A stretch of DNA of 64,000 nt from an uncultured Phascolarctobacterium sp. (GTDB lineage: Bacteria > Bacillota > Negativicutes > Acidaminococcales > Acidaminococcaceae): assembly GCA_900541915.1 (NCBI GenBank), contig UQLS01000001.1, positions 111,472 through 175,471 on the forward strand, given 5' to 3'. This document shows, one piece after another, positions 8,963 through 17,690 of this stretch. Position 1 is the first letter of the stretch; each line of letters opens with the position of its first letter. The notes under the pieces were generated by a model that made no database searches, was not told where the DNA came from, and saw only the letters and a program-made list of their open reading frames with translations. The position numbers and the translations under genes were made by a program.

Positions 8963-10915
8963 TTATAAATCTGAATTATTGTCTTGAGTGATGACACCTT
9001 TAACTTTATTGGTACGCTGCCACATGAAACCAGCAATTAACAGGACGAAACCGATAATATCGGTGAAGATACCAGGAATAATCATGCAGATACCGCCAGC
9101 AAAGAAAATAAGTCTTTGAGGATAGCTGAGTACGTTCTGGCAGAAACCGATCATGGCAATGGAAGCTCCCCACATACCAATCAATGCAGTGAAAGTACTG
9201 TAAAGAATAGTAAATCCTGTTGCGTTAATCATTAACAATTCAGGAGAAAGAACAAAGATGTAAGGAACAATAAATGCCGCAATTGCTAATTTAGCTGCAA
9301 TTACACCTGTACGCATGGGATTTGCACCGGCAATACCCGCACCGGCATAAGCCGCCAGGGCAACAGGTGGTGTTACGTCGGCAACGATACCAAAATAGAA
9401 AGCAAACATATGCGCAGCCAGAACAGGAATACCCATTTGAATCAAAGCAGGTGCTGCGATGGTAGAAGTAATAACGTAGTTAGCTGTTGTAGGTACACCC
9501 ATACCAAGAATAAGAGATGTTACCATAGTAAAGAACATGGCAGGCAGTAATTGTCCGCCGGAAAGATCAAGAAGCGCTGTTGCGATTTTAAGGCCTACGC
9601 CAGTCTTAGTTACTACACCGATAATAATACCTGCAGTTGCACAGGCAATGAGTACACCCAGTACACCCTTAGAACCATCTATAAGACCCTGAACAACTTG
9701 TTTAAAGCTGATGCGGGTAGATTTACGCAGGCAGGCACATACAATGCTTAAACCGATAGCTGCCAGTGCAGCACGCATGGGTGTATAACCGGTAACCAGC
9801 AAATAAATAATAACAACCAGCGGAATTGCCAAATGGCCTTTTTCAAAAAACAGAGTTTTGAATTTAGGCAGTTCTTCTCGTGGAGTACCTTTTAAGCCAT
9901 ATTTTTTAGCTTCATAGTGTACGCCAAGCCATACGCCGATATAATACAGCAAAGCCGGAATAACAGCTGCTTTAACAACATCAAAATACGGAACACCAAC
10001 AAACTCAGCCATCAGGAATGCTGCAGCACCCATTACAGGGGGCATCAGCTGACCACCAGTAGATGCAGCAGCTTCTACTGCGCCGGCAAATTCCGGTCTG
10101 TAGCCAAGTTTTTTCATCATCGGGATGGTAAAAGCACCTGTACCGGCAACATTACCTACGGAGCTGCCGGAAACAGTACCCATCAAACCAGAGGACAAGA
10201 CAGCAACTTTTGCAGGTCCGCCTGCTGCCCATCCGGCAATTGCGTTTGCCAGGTCAATGAAGAATTTACCAAGGCCGGTAGTTTCGAGATAAGCACCAAA
10301 CAGAATGAAGAGATAAATAAATGTAGAAGAAACTCCCATTGGCGTACCGAAAATACCTTCGGTAGTAAAATACAGATGGTCAAACATTTCCTGAATACCA
10401 ACACCACGATGAGCAAGTATACCAGGTACATAAGGACCAAAGAAAGCATATGCCATAAATACCAGTGCAACGGTAATCATAGGCCAGCCTACAACGCGGC
10501 GAGCAGCTTCAAAGACCAGTAAAGTACCAATGACGCCAACAATAAAGTCGGTTTCGTTATTCATACCGGCACGTTTAACCAATTCTTGATAATTAATTAC
10601 GATATAAAGCGTGCTTGCTGCGCCTACAATTGCAAAAAGTACATCCAAGGGATGCATGGAAGCACGGGACCAACTGCGGCGTGCAGGATAAAGCAGGAAA
10701 ATCAGCAGGAAACCAAACATCAAATGAATGGCACGCTGTAAATGCGCATCCAGGATACCGAAAGTTGCAGTATACAATTGGAAAAGTGCGAAAATAATAC
10801 AAATTGCAGATATTAAAATATTCCAGAAGCCTTTAAGTTCTCTTTTGTCTGATTCTTTGTCAAATTTTTGCAGGACTTCTTCTGCAGATAATTCTCTGAT
10901 TTCTTTAGCAGACAT
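8963..10915 (-). CDS. TRAP transporter fused permease (DctQ-DctM fusion, TAXI type)
   Basis: 650-residue polytopic membrane protein combining the small and large TRAP membrane subunits. A short cytoplasmic N terminus is followed by four helices (to about residue 155) and then the large DctM-type domain with repeated glycine-rich motifs (GTVSGSSVGNVAGTGAFTIP; LGMGVPTTANYVIT). It would import an organic acid or amino acid with a sodium or proton gradient; the ligand is unknown. GGGGAG lies upstream of the ATG. It follows the DUF1850 gene by 27 bases and the TAXI binding protein gene, the standard TAXI-TRAP set. Confidence 0.92.
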   Translation of the reverse strand: MSAKEIRELSAEEVLQKFDKESDKRELKGFWNILISAICIIFALFQLYTATFGILDAHLQRAIHLMFGFLLIFLLYPARRSWSRASMHPLDVLFAIVGAASTLYIVINYQELVKRAGMNNETDFIVGVIGTLLVFEAARRVVGWPMITVALVFMAYAFFGPYVPGILAHRGVGIQEMFDHLYFTTEGIFGTPMGVSSTFIYLFILFGAYLETTGLGKFFIDLANAIAGWAAGGPAKVAVLSSGLMGTVSGSSVGNVAGTGAFTIPMMKKLGYRPEFAGAVEAAASTGGQLMPPVMGAAAFLMAEFVGVPYFDVVKAAVIPALLYYIGVWLGVHYEAKKYGLKGTPREELPKFKTLFFEKGHLAIPLVVIIYLLVTGYTPMRAALAAIGLSIVCACLRKSTRISFKQVVQGLIDGSKGVLGVLIACATAGIIIGVVTKTGVGLKIATALLDLSGGQLLPAMFFTMVTSLILGMGVPTTANYVITSTIAAPALIQMGIPVLAAHMFAFYFGIVADVTPPVALAAYAGAGIAGANPMRTGVIAAKLAIAAFIVPYIFVLSPELLMINATGFTILYSTFTALIGMWGASIAMIGFCQNVLSYPQRLIFFAGGICMIIPGIFTDIIGFVLLIAGFMWQRTNKVKGVITQDNNSDL

Positions 10916-10942
10916 TGAATAAAAACTCCCCTTTCATAAAAT

Positions 10943-11482
10943 TTACAAATAATGTTCAATCCAATATTGATAACGATACATAGTTTTTATTTCAATCAGA
11001 GTTCCCTGACCATACATATCGCATAAATCATAAACAGTTCCTTCATGGATAATGCACGGCCTTGCCTGAACGGCAATTCTCATTTTTACAGATTTATAAG
11101 GTCTGTTCATAATCAGTTCAAATCTTCCATCATCGGTTTCCTTTATCTTGCCGTCTGTCGGCGAGTAAGGAAAGCCCCAGCCAAAAGATTCAAAGCGAGT
11201 ATGTGTCATTGTAAGATCGTCAACACCATTAACAGTGAAGTATTCATCTACCGGCGTTTTTTCCACTGAATGAGTAAAACGTATCTCCCAACCTTCTCCT
11301 GGACTTGTAGCTAAAATTATAGGTGATTTATCTCCTTCGGGCATGATAACAGTAACAAGCTGCCAAGCATACCAGAAAAACAGTAATGCTATAAGAACAA
11401 TACAGGAGAAAAGATATTTTGTTCTAAAAAAAGACCGGAAGCCGGTAAAAACCGGATGCCGGTCTTTCAGGTTTTGCGTCAT
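10943..11482 (-). CDS. DUF1850 family protein, TRAP-associated
   Basis: 179 residues: a cytoplasmic tail, one transmembrane segment at about residues 25-45 (YLFSCIVLIALLFFWYAW) and an extracytoplasmic beta-rich domain with RFTHSVEKTPVDEYF, the DUF1850 hallmark. DUF1850 proteins occur almost only beside TAXI-type TRAP transporters; their function is not established. The ATG has AAGG 7 bases upstream and lies 9 bases after the binding-protein stop. Odd point: codons 6-19 are at the same time a strong intrinsic terminator hairpin (see the separate entry), so full translation requires transcriptional read-through. Confidence 0.85.
   Translation of the reverse strand: MTQNLKDRHPVFTGFRSFFRTKYLFSCIVLIALLFFWYAWQLVTVIMPEGDKSPIILATSPGEGWEIRFTHSVEKTPVDEYFTVNGVDDLTMTHTRFESFGWGFPYSPTDGKIKETDDGRFELIMNRPYKSVKMRIAVQARPCIIHEGTVYDLCDMYGQGTLIEIKTMYRYQYWIEHYL
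11426..11467 (-). terminator. Terminator hairpin lying inside the DUF1850 coding sequence
   Basis: On the minus strand AAAGACCGG (11459-11467) pairs perfectly with CCGGTCTTT (11430-11438). Inside lies a second CCGGT/ACCGG stem with a TTTT loop, and a run of seven T residues (11426-11432) follows. The hairpin begins 24 bases after the TAXI binding-protein stop codon, the expected place for that gene's terminator, yet it encodes residues of the next gene. Confidence 0.8.
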
Positions 11483-11491
11483 TGCAAAGCC

Positions 11492-12460
11492 TTATTTTTC
11501 TTTCAGGAATTTATCTGCGCCGGGTGCAAGATCAATGGACATACCCTCAAGAGCAGTTGCCTTGGAGATAACGTTTGCTGCAGAGTGTGCAGCTTTCATA
11601 CGATCAAGATTGCTGAAAATTGCTTTGGTAATATCATATGCAGTGTTGGCATCCATTTTATCGGTAACTGCCAGCATGCAGCGTACTGCAACTGCCTGAA
11701 CATTTTCTGTCTGATTTGCATAAGTATTAGCATCAATAGTTACTTTAGTGTAGAACGGATATTTTTTAATCAAAGCATCAGCTTTATCAGCATCTACCGG
11801 AACCAGTACAATTTCGTTCTGGGTCGCGATATCCTGAATTGCTGCAGTAGGATGACCTGCAGTAACAAATGCAGCATCAACGTTACCATCTTTTAATGCA
11901 CTGGATGCTTCACCAAAGGACAGGTACTGAGCATCAATATCGTTATAGCTCATACCATAAGCTTCCAAAATCTGACGTGCATTTGCTTCAGTACCGGAAC
12001 CAGCAGCACCTACGGCGATACGTTTACCTTTAAAATCTGCAATAGATTTAATACCGGATTTTTTCAAAGTAACGATTTGAATAGTTTCAGGATACAAGGT
12101 TGCAATACCCTGCAGGCCGTTAACTTTTTTGTCTTTAAACATTTCTGTGCCGTTAGCAGCATAATAAGCAATATCGTTTTGTACAAATGCAATTTCTACT
12201 TTGCCTTGCTGCAAAAGATTGATATTTGCTACAGCTGCACCAGTTGACTGTGCAGAAGCATTGCAACCGGGAATATTCTTATTCAGAATATCAGCAATAG
12301 CACCGCCTAACGGAAAATAAGTACCGGAAGTACCACCGGTAGCAATGTTAATGAATTTTTGTGCAGCAGGTTTTTTATCTCCGTCGTTTCCACCGCCGCA
12401 GCCGGCTATCATGACTGACATAACCATGATACCCACGAGAAAAGCCAATAGTTTTTTCAT
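11492..12460 (-). CDS. TAXI family TRAP transporter solute-binding lipoprotein
   Basis: 322-residue periplasmic or surface receptor of a TRAP transporter. Signal MKKLLAFLVGIMVMSVMIAG ends in a lipobox cysteine (IAGC, residue 21). The mature part starts with the TAXI signature NIATGGTSGTYFPLGG and continues with a segment VEIAFVQNDIAYYA. Known TAXI proteins bind glutamate, oxoglutarate or similar acids; the ligand here is not evident. GGAGGGGA precedes the ATG. It is the first gene of the TRAP operon, and its own terminator sits in the next gene, which would raise receptor levels over permease. Confidence 0.93.
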   Translation of the reverse strand: MKKLLAFLVGIMVMSVMIAGCGGGNDGDKKPAAQKFINIATGGTSGTYFPLGGAIADILNKNIPGCNASAQSTGAAVANINLLQQGKVEIAFVQNDIAYYAANGTEMFKDKKVNGLQGIATLYPETIQIVTLKKSGIKSIADFKGKRIAVGAAGSGTEANARQILEAYGMSYNDIDAQYLSFGEASSALKDGNVDAAFVTAGHPTAAIQDIATQNEIVLVPVDADKADALIKKYPFYTKVTIDANTYANQTENVQAVAVRCMLAVTDKMDANTAYDITKAIFSNLDRMKAAHSAANVISKATALEGMSIDLAPGADKFLKEK

Positions 12461-12671
12461 AAAATCCCCTCCTTAAAATTACATATGCTCTTACGAAAAA
12501 TAGTTGGCCAGCATATTTATGCTGTATTTTTTTCGTCCTAAAATAAAAAAATCCTGCTTAAATATTCAAATTTCTGCATGTATACAAAATACTTTCTAGT
12601 TTTATATAGTTTTTGTATAATATGTAACACTATGATATGTTTTTATAGTTCTTTTCTCTCTTTCTTTTCTT

Positions 12672-12700
12672 TTGCCTAAAAGGATTCTTTATGTTAAAAT
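12672..12700 (+). promoter_or_regulatory. Promoter of the orphan plus-strand gene
   Basis: TTGCCT (12672-12677), 17-base spacer, TAAAAT (12695-12700) preceded by TG (extended -10). It lies 32 bases before the gene's start codon. Confidence 0.65.
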
Positions 12701-12731
12701 AAAAAGTAAATTTGTTAAGGAGTGTGTAAAA

Positions 12732-13091
12732 ATGAGTTCTGGAGCTTATACATTGAGATTAGCACGTACCCTTTATAATGAAGTTTATCGTGCTATGCTT
12801 TATAATGAAAATCAGCAGCCTATTGCTAAGCTGCGCATTGTGCCTAATATTCCTTTGGACCGCAGCCAAGTACCGGAAGATGCACCCGTTGTTCCTGCTT
12901 TTCTCCTGGTAATTGTTGATGATGCTGATATCAACAAAGATAATCTGATTGATTTTGAAGAACGTGCTTCCTATGCTTTGTTAAAACGTTTCTCGACAGA
13001 AGTAATCAGTTTCCAACACTGCCAGTTCTATTATCCTTCTCCGGCCTTTATTTTTGAACAGCCGGATGCAGTAAACAATCCTGTTATGTAA
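12732..13091 (+). CDS. Uncharacterised 119-residue protein with EF-hand-like loop
   Basis: I do not recognise a family. The protein is soluble-looking, with no signal peptide or membrane helix. Residues 66-77 (DINKDNLIDFEE) match the EF-hand calcium loop spacing (D1, N3, D5, I8, D9, E12), preceded by a hydrophobic strand FLLVIVD and followed by a helix. The start at 12732 has AAGGAGTG upstream; a longer in-frame ATG at 12672 coincides with the predicted promoter and is rejected. It is the only plus-strand gene for many kilobases, has its own promoter, and ends at a perfect palindromic terminator. Confidence 0.75.
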   Translation: MSSGAYTLRLARTLYNEVYRAMLYNENQQPIAKLRIVPNIPLDRSQVPEDAPVVPAFLLVIVDDADINKDNLIDFEERASYALLKRFSTEVISFQHCQFYYPSPAFIFEQPDAVNNPVM

Positions 13092-13092
13092 T

Positions 13093-13126
13093 AAAAAAGT
13101 CCGAGATAATTATCTCGGACTTTTTT
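13093..13126. terminator. Bidirectional terminator between convergent genes
   Basis: A perfect 22-base palindrome (13099-13120, arms GTCCGAGATAA/TTATCTCGGAC) is flanked by six A and six T residues, so it can stop transcription from both sides. The stop codon of the minus-strand gene overlaps its T run. Confidence 0.93.
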
Positions 13127-13958
13127 ATTTTCTTACAGAAAGACTTCTTATAGAAACGTTTACATTTTTTACCTGCATAGCTGTCATATATTCAACTTTA
13201 TATTTTACCTTAGCTTGCAGCTGTTTTGTTACTTCGAAAATCTGAACACCATAGAATAATACTACTTCTATAGCAATTACAATGCCCTTGCTGTTATCAC
13301 TGCGCCGTCTTACCTTAATATCTGTAATTTTATCAACGCCCAACATTTTTTTACCGATAATCATGATAATATCTTCGATAGCTTTATCTGCAATCAGTAA
13401 TTTACCATAAAAGCTAAAGGCAGGACGAACAATAGAGCGGTCTGCATCTTTTTCCTGCTTTCTGTGCTTAGAAAAGATATTATATGGCAGGTTAGCAAAA
13501 TATCCGGTAAAATGCGGTTTTAATTCTACAGAAGGTACAGGAACTATATGTTTGCCGTCATGCAGTCTGGAATAACGAGCTTTTTTAATTTCCTGCTTAG
13601 TGGCTATCTGACTGATATAGACAGTTTTAGTTGGCTCCGGTAAATCCAGTCTGCCAATAATCTTTTTTATCATATTGTCAGAAGTGGCAATAATCAACAG
13701 TCGTTTAATAGTGCTTTTCTGTAATGCTTCACGTACAGAACGGGCATGCTCATCATCAGTGAAAATAGCACGCTTTACTGCTTGTATTCTGTTATCTTCA
13801 TTTTTCGCCGATGTTCCAGCAAGAATTTTTGTACCTTTAATTAAGATACCGTCATCAATAATAGCATCACATTTATTATCAAAAGCAACACCTATTGCTC
13901 TGTGACTTTTGCCGGTACCACTGGGCCCAACAAAGGCAACTACTTCTATGTCTATCAT
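13125..13958 (-). CDS. P-loop NTPase fused to an Asp23/Gls24-like domain
   Basis: 277 residues. Residues 1-140 form a P-loop domain with Walker A GPSGTGKS at 11-18 and a hydrophobic strand RLLIIATSD near 100. The C-terminal part (about 185-270: IADKAIEDIIMIIGKK, then GIVIAIEVVLFYGVQI) has the strand pattern and length of the Asp23/Gls24 alkaline-shock/envelope-stress fold. Its function is unknown; the join suggests an NTP-dependent membrane or envelope stress factor, which is inference. It is the last gene of the run nlpC - pepA - PHP - this gene, 27 bases after the PHP gene, and ends at the shared bidirectional terminator. Confidence 0.7.
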   Translation of the reverse strand: MIDIEVVAFVGPSGTGKSHRAIGVAFDNKCDAIIDDGILIKGTKILAGTSAKNEDNRIQAVKRAIFTDDEHARSVREALQKSTIKRLLIIATSDNMIKKIIGRLDLPEPTKTVYISQIATKQEIKKARYSRLHDGKHIVPVPSVELKPHFTGYFANLPYNIFSKHRKQEKDADRSIVRPAFSFYGKLLIADKAIEDIIMIIGKKMLGVDKITDIKVRRRSDNSKGIVIAIEVVLFYGVQIFEVTKQLQAKVKYKVEYMTAMQVKNVNVSIRSLSVRK

Positions 13959-13985
13959 AAAACAGCCAGCTCCTTTAATATGTAG

Positions 13986-14801
13986 CTATCTATAGTTTAT
14001 TATATTACTTATACTTTCAGCTTCTACCTGAAATAAGCCCAGCTTCGCAGGAAACCTGTCAGGAATACCATGAAAATCACTTCCGCCGCTTATCATCAGG
14101 CGGTATTTTTTTGCCAGCTCCAGCCAATATTGTTGTTCATCTCTATCTGCACTGGGATGATAAACTTCGATAGCATCAAAATCATATTCCTGCAATAAGC
14201 TTTCAACCAATTTTTTATCACCTATTTCGCTTGGATGGGCAAGCACAGCAAGTCCGCCTGCCTGATGCAGAAGAGAGATAGCTTCATTTGGCAATAGCTT
14301 TGGCTGAGGCACATACGCAGGAGCACCTCTTTTCAGCAAACAATCAAAAACTTCCTGTACACCAGAAAAATACCCGGCAGCAACTAAGGCTTTAGCCACG
14401 TGTGGTCTGCCTACTGCTCTATTCTGCGGATCACAGGCTTCTACAGTAATATCATAACCAAGCTGGTGCAGCTTATCAAGCATTTTATATAATCTGCGCT
14501 CTCTGGCAAAACGCATTTCGTTCATTTTTTCATGTAAAGGCTGGTAATTCATATTGATATAATAGCCTAAAATATGGATGCTGTTTTCCTGCAGCTGAGT
14601 TCCCAGTTCTACACCAGGAATAACCTTTAATCTATCCTTATATGGTTCCGCAGCTCTTAATGCTTCATTCACGCCATTCCATGAATCATGGTCGGTAAGA
14701 GCAAGAAAGCCTATATTGCTGGCAACTGCAGCTTCAACTAATTGTTTAGGCGTATATTTGCCATCAGAATACGTACTGTGTGTATGAAGATCTGCCAGCA
14801 T
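13986..14801 (-). CDS. PHP domain phosphoesterase (RNase AM/TrpH-like)
   Basis: 271-residue metal-dependent phosphoesterase of the PHP family. Metal ligands are seen in order: HTHSTYSDG (residues 6-14), LTDHDSW, GVELG, HILGYY, LAHPSE and SDFHG near the C terminus. The YciV/TrpH group cleaves 3'-phosphoadenosine phosphates and trims rRNA 5' ends in E. coli; that assignment is by family resemblance. Its ATG follows the pepA stop codon directly (14801/14802), implying translational coupling. Confidence 0.87.
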   Translation of the reverse strand: MLADLHTHSTYSDGKYTPKQLVEAAVASNIGFLALTDHDSWNGVNEALRAAEPYKDRLKVIPGVELGTQLQENSIHILGYYINMNYQPLHEKMNEMRFARERRLYKMLDKLHQLGYDITVEACDPQNRAVGRPHVAKALVAAGYFSGVQEVFDCLLKRGAPAYVPQPKLLPNEAISLLHQAGGLAVLAHPSEIGDKKLVESLLQEYDFDAIEVYHPSADRDEQQYWLELAKKYRLMISGGSDFHGIPDRFPAKLGLFQVEAESISNIINYR

Positions 14802-16289
14802 TTACAGTATCTCCGCTAACTTAATAAGGGTTCTGGTTCCAAAGCCAGTACCGCCTTTAACTTTAAAGCCTGTAGTTTTATCAGCAGTAGAAGTACCGCC
14901 AATATCAATATGCGCCCACTCTACCCCAGATTCAATAAATTCACCGATAAAAAGGCCTCCTGTAATACAGCCTCCCGGACGTCCGGCACTATTAAGAAGA
15001 TCAGCAACATCGCTTTTTAAAGCTTCTTTGCATTCCGGTAAAGACGGCAGCTGCCAATAACTTTCACCTGTCAGCTTACCGGCTTTAATTACTGCCGCAG
15101 CCAGTTGGTCATTATTGGCAACTACAGCAGATGTTTCTTTGCCTAAAGCAATAATTACTGCACCGGTAAGAGTTGCAATATCTATTACTTTAGACGCACC
15201 TTGCTTGCAGGCATACCATACGGCATCGGCAAGAACCATTCTGCCCTCAGCATCAGTAGAAACTACCTCGATAGTTTTGCCGTTAGCTGCTTGAACAATA
15301 TCTCCCGGACGCTGAGCATTACCGTCAGGCATATTTTCTGCACAAGCCAGTACAGCCATAATATTACATTTCAGCTTGAGTGCAGCAATAGCTTTAATAG
15401 CGCCAAGTACAGCACCGGCACCGGACATATCATCTTTCATTTCACCCATATTATCGTCTGGTTTAATGGAGATACCGCCGCTGTCAAAGGTAATACCTTT
15501 GCCGACAAAGGCAGTAAACGGCGCTTCGTCTGCACCACGATATTTTAAGGTAATCAGACAAGGTTTGTTATGACTTCCCTGCCCAACTGCCAAAATAGCA
15601 TTCATATTATTAGCTGCAAGCAGCTGTTCATCAAGCACTTCCAATTCAAGCCCATATTCCTGCGCTATCTGCTCAGCTTCGCTAATCATAACGGACGGAG
15701 TTACAACATTACCAGGTCTGTTGATAAGGTTACGTGTAAAAGAAACGCTTTCAGCAATAATAGCAGCGGTTTCAATCACCTGGTCACCATTGGGAATATT
15801 ATTAACAACAGTTATGCTGCAAATTTTTTCTTCTTTCTTTTCGCTTTTGAATTCTTTAAAAGTATAAGCACCAAGATACAAGCCTTCTGCCAGTGCCTGT
15901 AAATAGTGAGCTCTTTCAGCATTCATCAGCAGCGGAGCAATAACTAATGCCTTTTGGCAATGCAGTTCTCTTATTTTACGTACTGCGTTGCCTGCCGCTT
16001 TTCTAATATTTGTTGGAGAACATTCTTTGCCATTGCCGCAGCCTACTAAAAGAAGCTGCTGCAGTTGTCCGTCATTTACTACGGTAAGGCAATGTATATC
16101 GCCTACTTCATAAATCTCGGAATTGTTTTTCAAATACAGTTCGATAGTTTCTTTAGCATAATCAGAAAGAGATAATGTTTTTACTGCTGGCTGACATTCT
16201 CGACAGAGCATCAGTACAATACAGTCATGATTTTTATAATCGTAGTCAATAAATTTTTGCTCAATGCATTCAATATTATTAATAACCAT
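14802..16289 (-). CDS. pepA: Leucyl aminopeptidase (M17)
   Basis: 495-residue cytosolic dimetal aminopeptidase that removes N-terminal residues from peptides. The family signature appears as STDAEGRMVLADA, with metal ligands also in GKGITFDSGGISIKP; the canonical NTDAEGRL is varied to STDAEGRM. The N-terminal domain is shorter on similarity but total length is normal. AGGAG precedes the ATG. Located 10 bases after the SH3/NlpC gene stop and joined to the PHP gene. Confidence 0.93.
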   Translation of the reverse strand: MVINNIECIEQKFIDYDYKNHDCIVLMLCRECQPAVKTLSLSDYAKETIELYLKNNSEIYEVGDIHCLTVVNDGQLQQLLLVGCGNGKECSPTNIRKAAGNAVRKIRELHCQKALVIAPLLMNAERAHYLQALAEGLYLGAYTFKEFKSEKKEEKICSITVVNNIPNGDQVIETAAIIAESVSFTRNLINRPGNVVTPSVMISEAEQIAQEYGLELEVLDEQLLAANNMNAILAVGQGSHNKPCLITLKYRGADEAPFTAFVGKGITFDSGGISIKPDDNMGEMKDDMSGAGAVLGAIKAIAALKLKCNIMAVLACAENMPDGNAQRPGDIVQAANGKTIEVVSTDAEGRMVLADAVWYACKQGASKVIDIATLTGAVIIALGKETSAVVANNDQLAAAVIKAGKLTGESYWQLPSLPECKEALKSDVADLLNSAGRPGGCITGGLFIGEFIESGVEWAHIDIGGTSTADKTTGFKVKGGTGFGTRTLIKLAEIL

Positions 16290-16299
16290 TTTCTTCTCC

Positions 16300-17589
16300 T
16301 TATTTAAAAACTTTAGCAGTAGTTAAATCATTTAAAAAGCTTACGCCGCTTGAACGACCTAAACTAAGATCGCTTACAACAACCCTCATGGTACTGATGC
16401 GGCGGCCGTTTTGATAGTAGCTGCCTAAAGCGTGAATTACATACGGTACATCATTGGAATGACCCAGATAGATTACACAATGTCCATCCATATACAAAGG
16501 CGCGCCTGCAGGTAATGCTGCAATAATGCGATTACGTTCATCAGCACTAAGTCCGCTTAGTTTATGATTTATTCCTGCAGTATGTTCCTGTTCATCTGCA
16601 TTACGCGGCAATATAACACCTACACTGCGGTAGACATTATAAACAAGGCTGGAGCAGTCAACGCTGTGTTTTAAACCACCCCATCCATAAGGACTGCCAT
16701 AGAATTTAAAAGCACCTGCAATAAGATTATTTGCTGTATAAGGCAGATAACCGTAATGAACAGCAGGATTATCTTTTCTGATAAACAGTTTTAACGGCAT
16801 TAGTCTTCCATTGCTGCCGCGTACAGGGGCCTCGATAACATAGGTATCACTTTGTACATTCTGCACAGGAATACGTGCTCCAAGTTGGTATTCTACCATT
16901 TCTCCTCCTGTTTTTAATTTCAAATCTTTGTCTTTGACAACTAAAAACTTCTGTGGAGCTGCGTATTTTAACCAGGTTGCTTTATCAGTAAAAGCAATAT
17001 CATACTTGCTTATCCAGCCACTGTAATTAACAGATTGTACATAGTAAAAGAAACCATTATCACTGAAATGCAGAACAGCAACTGGTTCGCCAGGGTCAAG
17101 AGCAGTTTCCTGCAAGGCATCAAAATCTTTGTCCGTAGCAAAGTAGTACAGACCTTCACCAGTAGGAAGATTACGCAGATTGCAGCGACGTACGGTAACT
17201 GCATATTGCACGCTTACCTTATCGGGTATTGCGCCAATATTGGTTTGCCTGCGCAGGATATTTTTATAATTTTCACTCACTTTGTTTCCGTGCAGATATA
17301 AATCATCTTCCAGTACAGCATAATTCATAATCTTGGTTTTAAGCGAATCTCCGCTAATAGTTGTCGGATAGCTTTTCATGTCCTCTACTGTTGGAGATGC
17401 AGCAATGATTTTCTTATTAAATGATGCGATAGCATCCGGAGTCATAACAACAGTATCACCATTGGGATTATTCTTTTGCCAGTATTCTGCATTAGTAAGT
17501 GCAGGAAAGTTAGTTACACCGGCAGCATGTACACTGCTTGTAAATGCAGCTAAAAAGCAAAAGCACATCAATAAATATTTTAATCTCAT
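16300..17589 (-). CDS. SH3-domain NlpC/P60 cell-wall hydrolase
   Basis: 429-residue exported peptidoglycan hydrolase. It has a signal peptide (LLMCFCFLAAFTSSVHA), SH3b-like domains around residues 125-280 (RRCNLRNLP, GWISKYDIAF), and a C-terminal NlpC/P60 domain with catalytic Cys in VDCSSLVYNVYR and His residues in MDGHCVIYLG and YVIHALGSY. The family cleaves gamma-D-Glu-DAP peptide bonds. GGAGC lies upstream of the ATG. It heads the run leading to pepA and is separated from dapA by a terminator. Confidence 0.88.
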   Translation of the reverse strand: MRLKYLLMCFCFLAAFTSSVHAAGVTNFPALTNAEYWQKNNPNGDTVVMTPDAIASFNKKIIAASPTVEDMKSYPTTISGDSLKTKIMNYAVLEDDLYLHGNKVSENYKNILRRQTNIGAIPDKVSVQYAVTVRRCNLRNLPTGEGLYYFATDKDFDALQETALDPGEPVAVLHFSDNGFFYYVQSVNYSGWISKYDIAFTDKATWLKYAAPQKFLVVKDKDLKLKTGGEMVEYQLGARIPVQNVQSDTYVIEAPVRGSNGRLMPLKLFIRKDNPAVHYGYLPYTANNLIAGAFKFYGSPYGWGGLKHSVDCSSLVYNVYRSVGVILPRNADEQEHTAGINHKLSGLSADERNRIIAALPAGAPLYMDGHCVIYLGHSNDVPYVIHALGSYYQNGRRISTMRVVVSDLSLGRSSGVSFLNDLTTAKVFK

Positions 17590-17654
17590 TTTCTGCAGCT
17601 CCTTTCATAATGCATATTAAATTCTTTAAAATTTTAAAAATTCCTTCTGTAAAA

Positions 17655-17683
17655 GAAAAAAGGACGGCAGAAACCGTCCTTTT
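17655..17683 (-). terminator. Terminator of the dap/lysine operon
   Basis: On the minus strand AAAAGGACGG pairs with CCGTCCTTTT around the loop TTTCTG, followed by T-rich sequence, just past the dapA stop codon. Confidence 0.88.
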
Positions 17684-17690
17684 GTTTAAA

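Noticed and set aside
9917..10522. A 201-codon plus-strand frame opposite the TRAP permease
   Set aside because: Composition is that of an antisense shadow of a hydrophobic coding region (Cys/His/Asn-rich), with no ribosome-binding site or family features.
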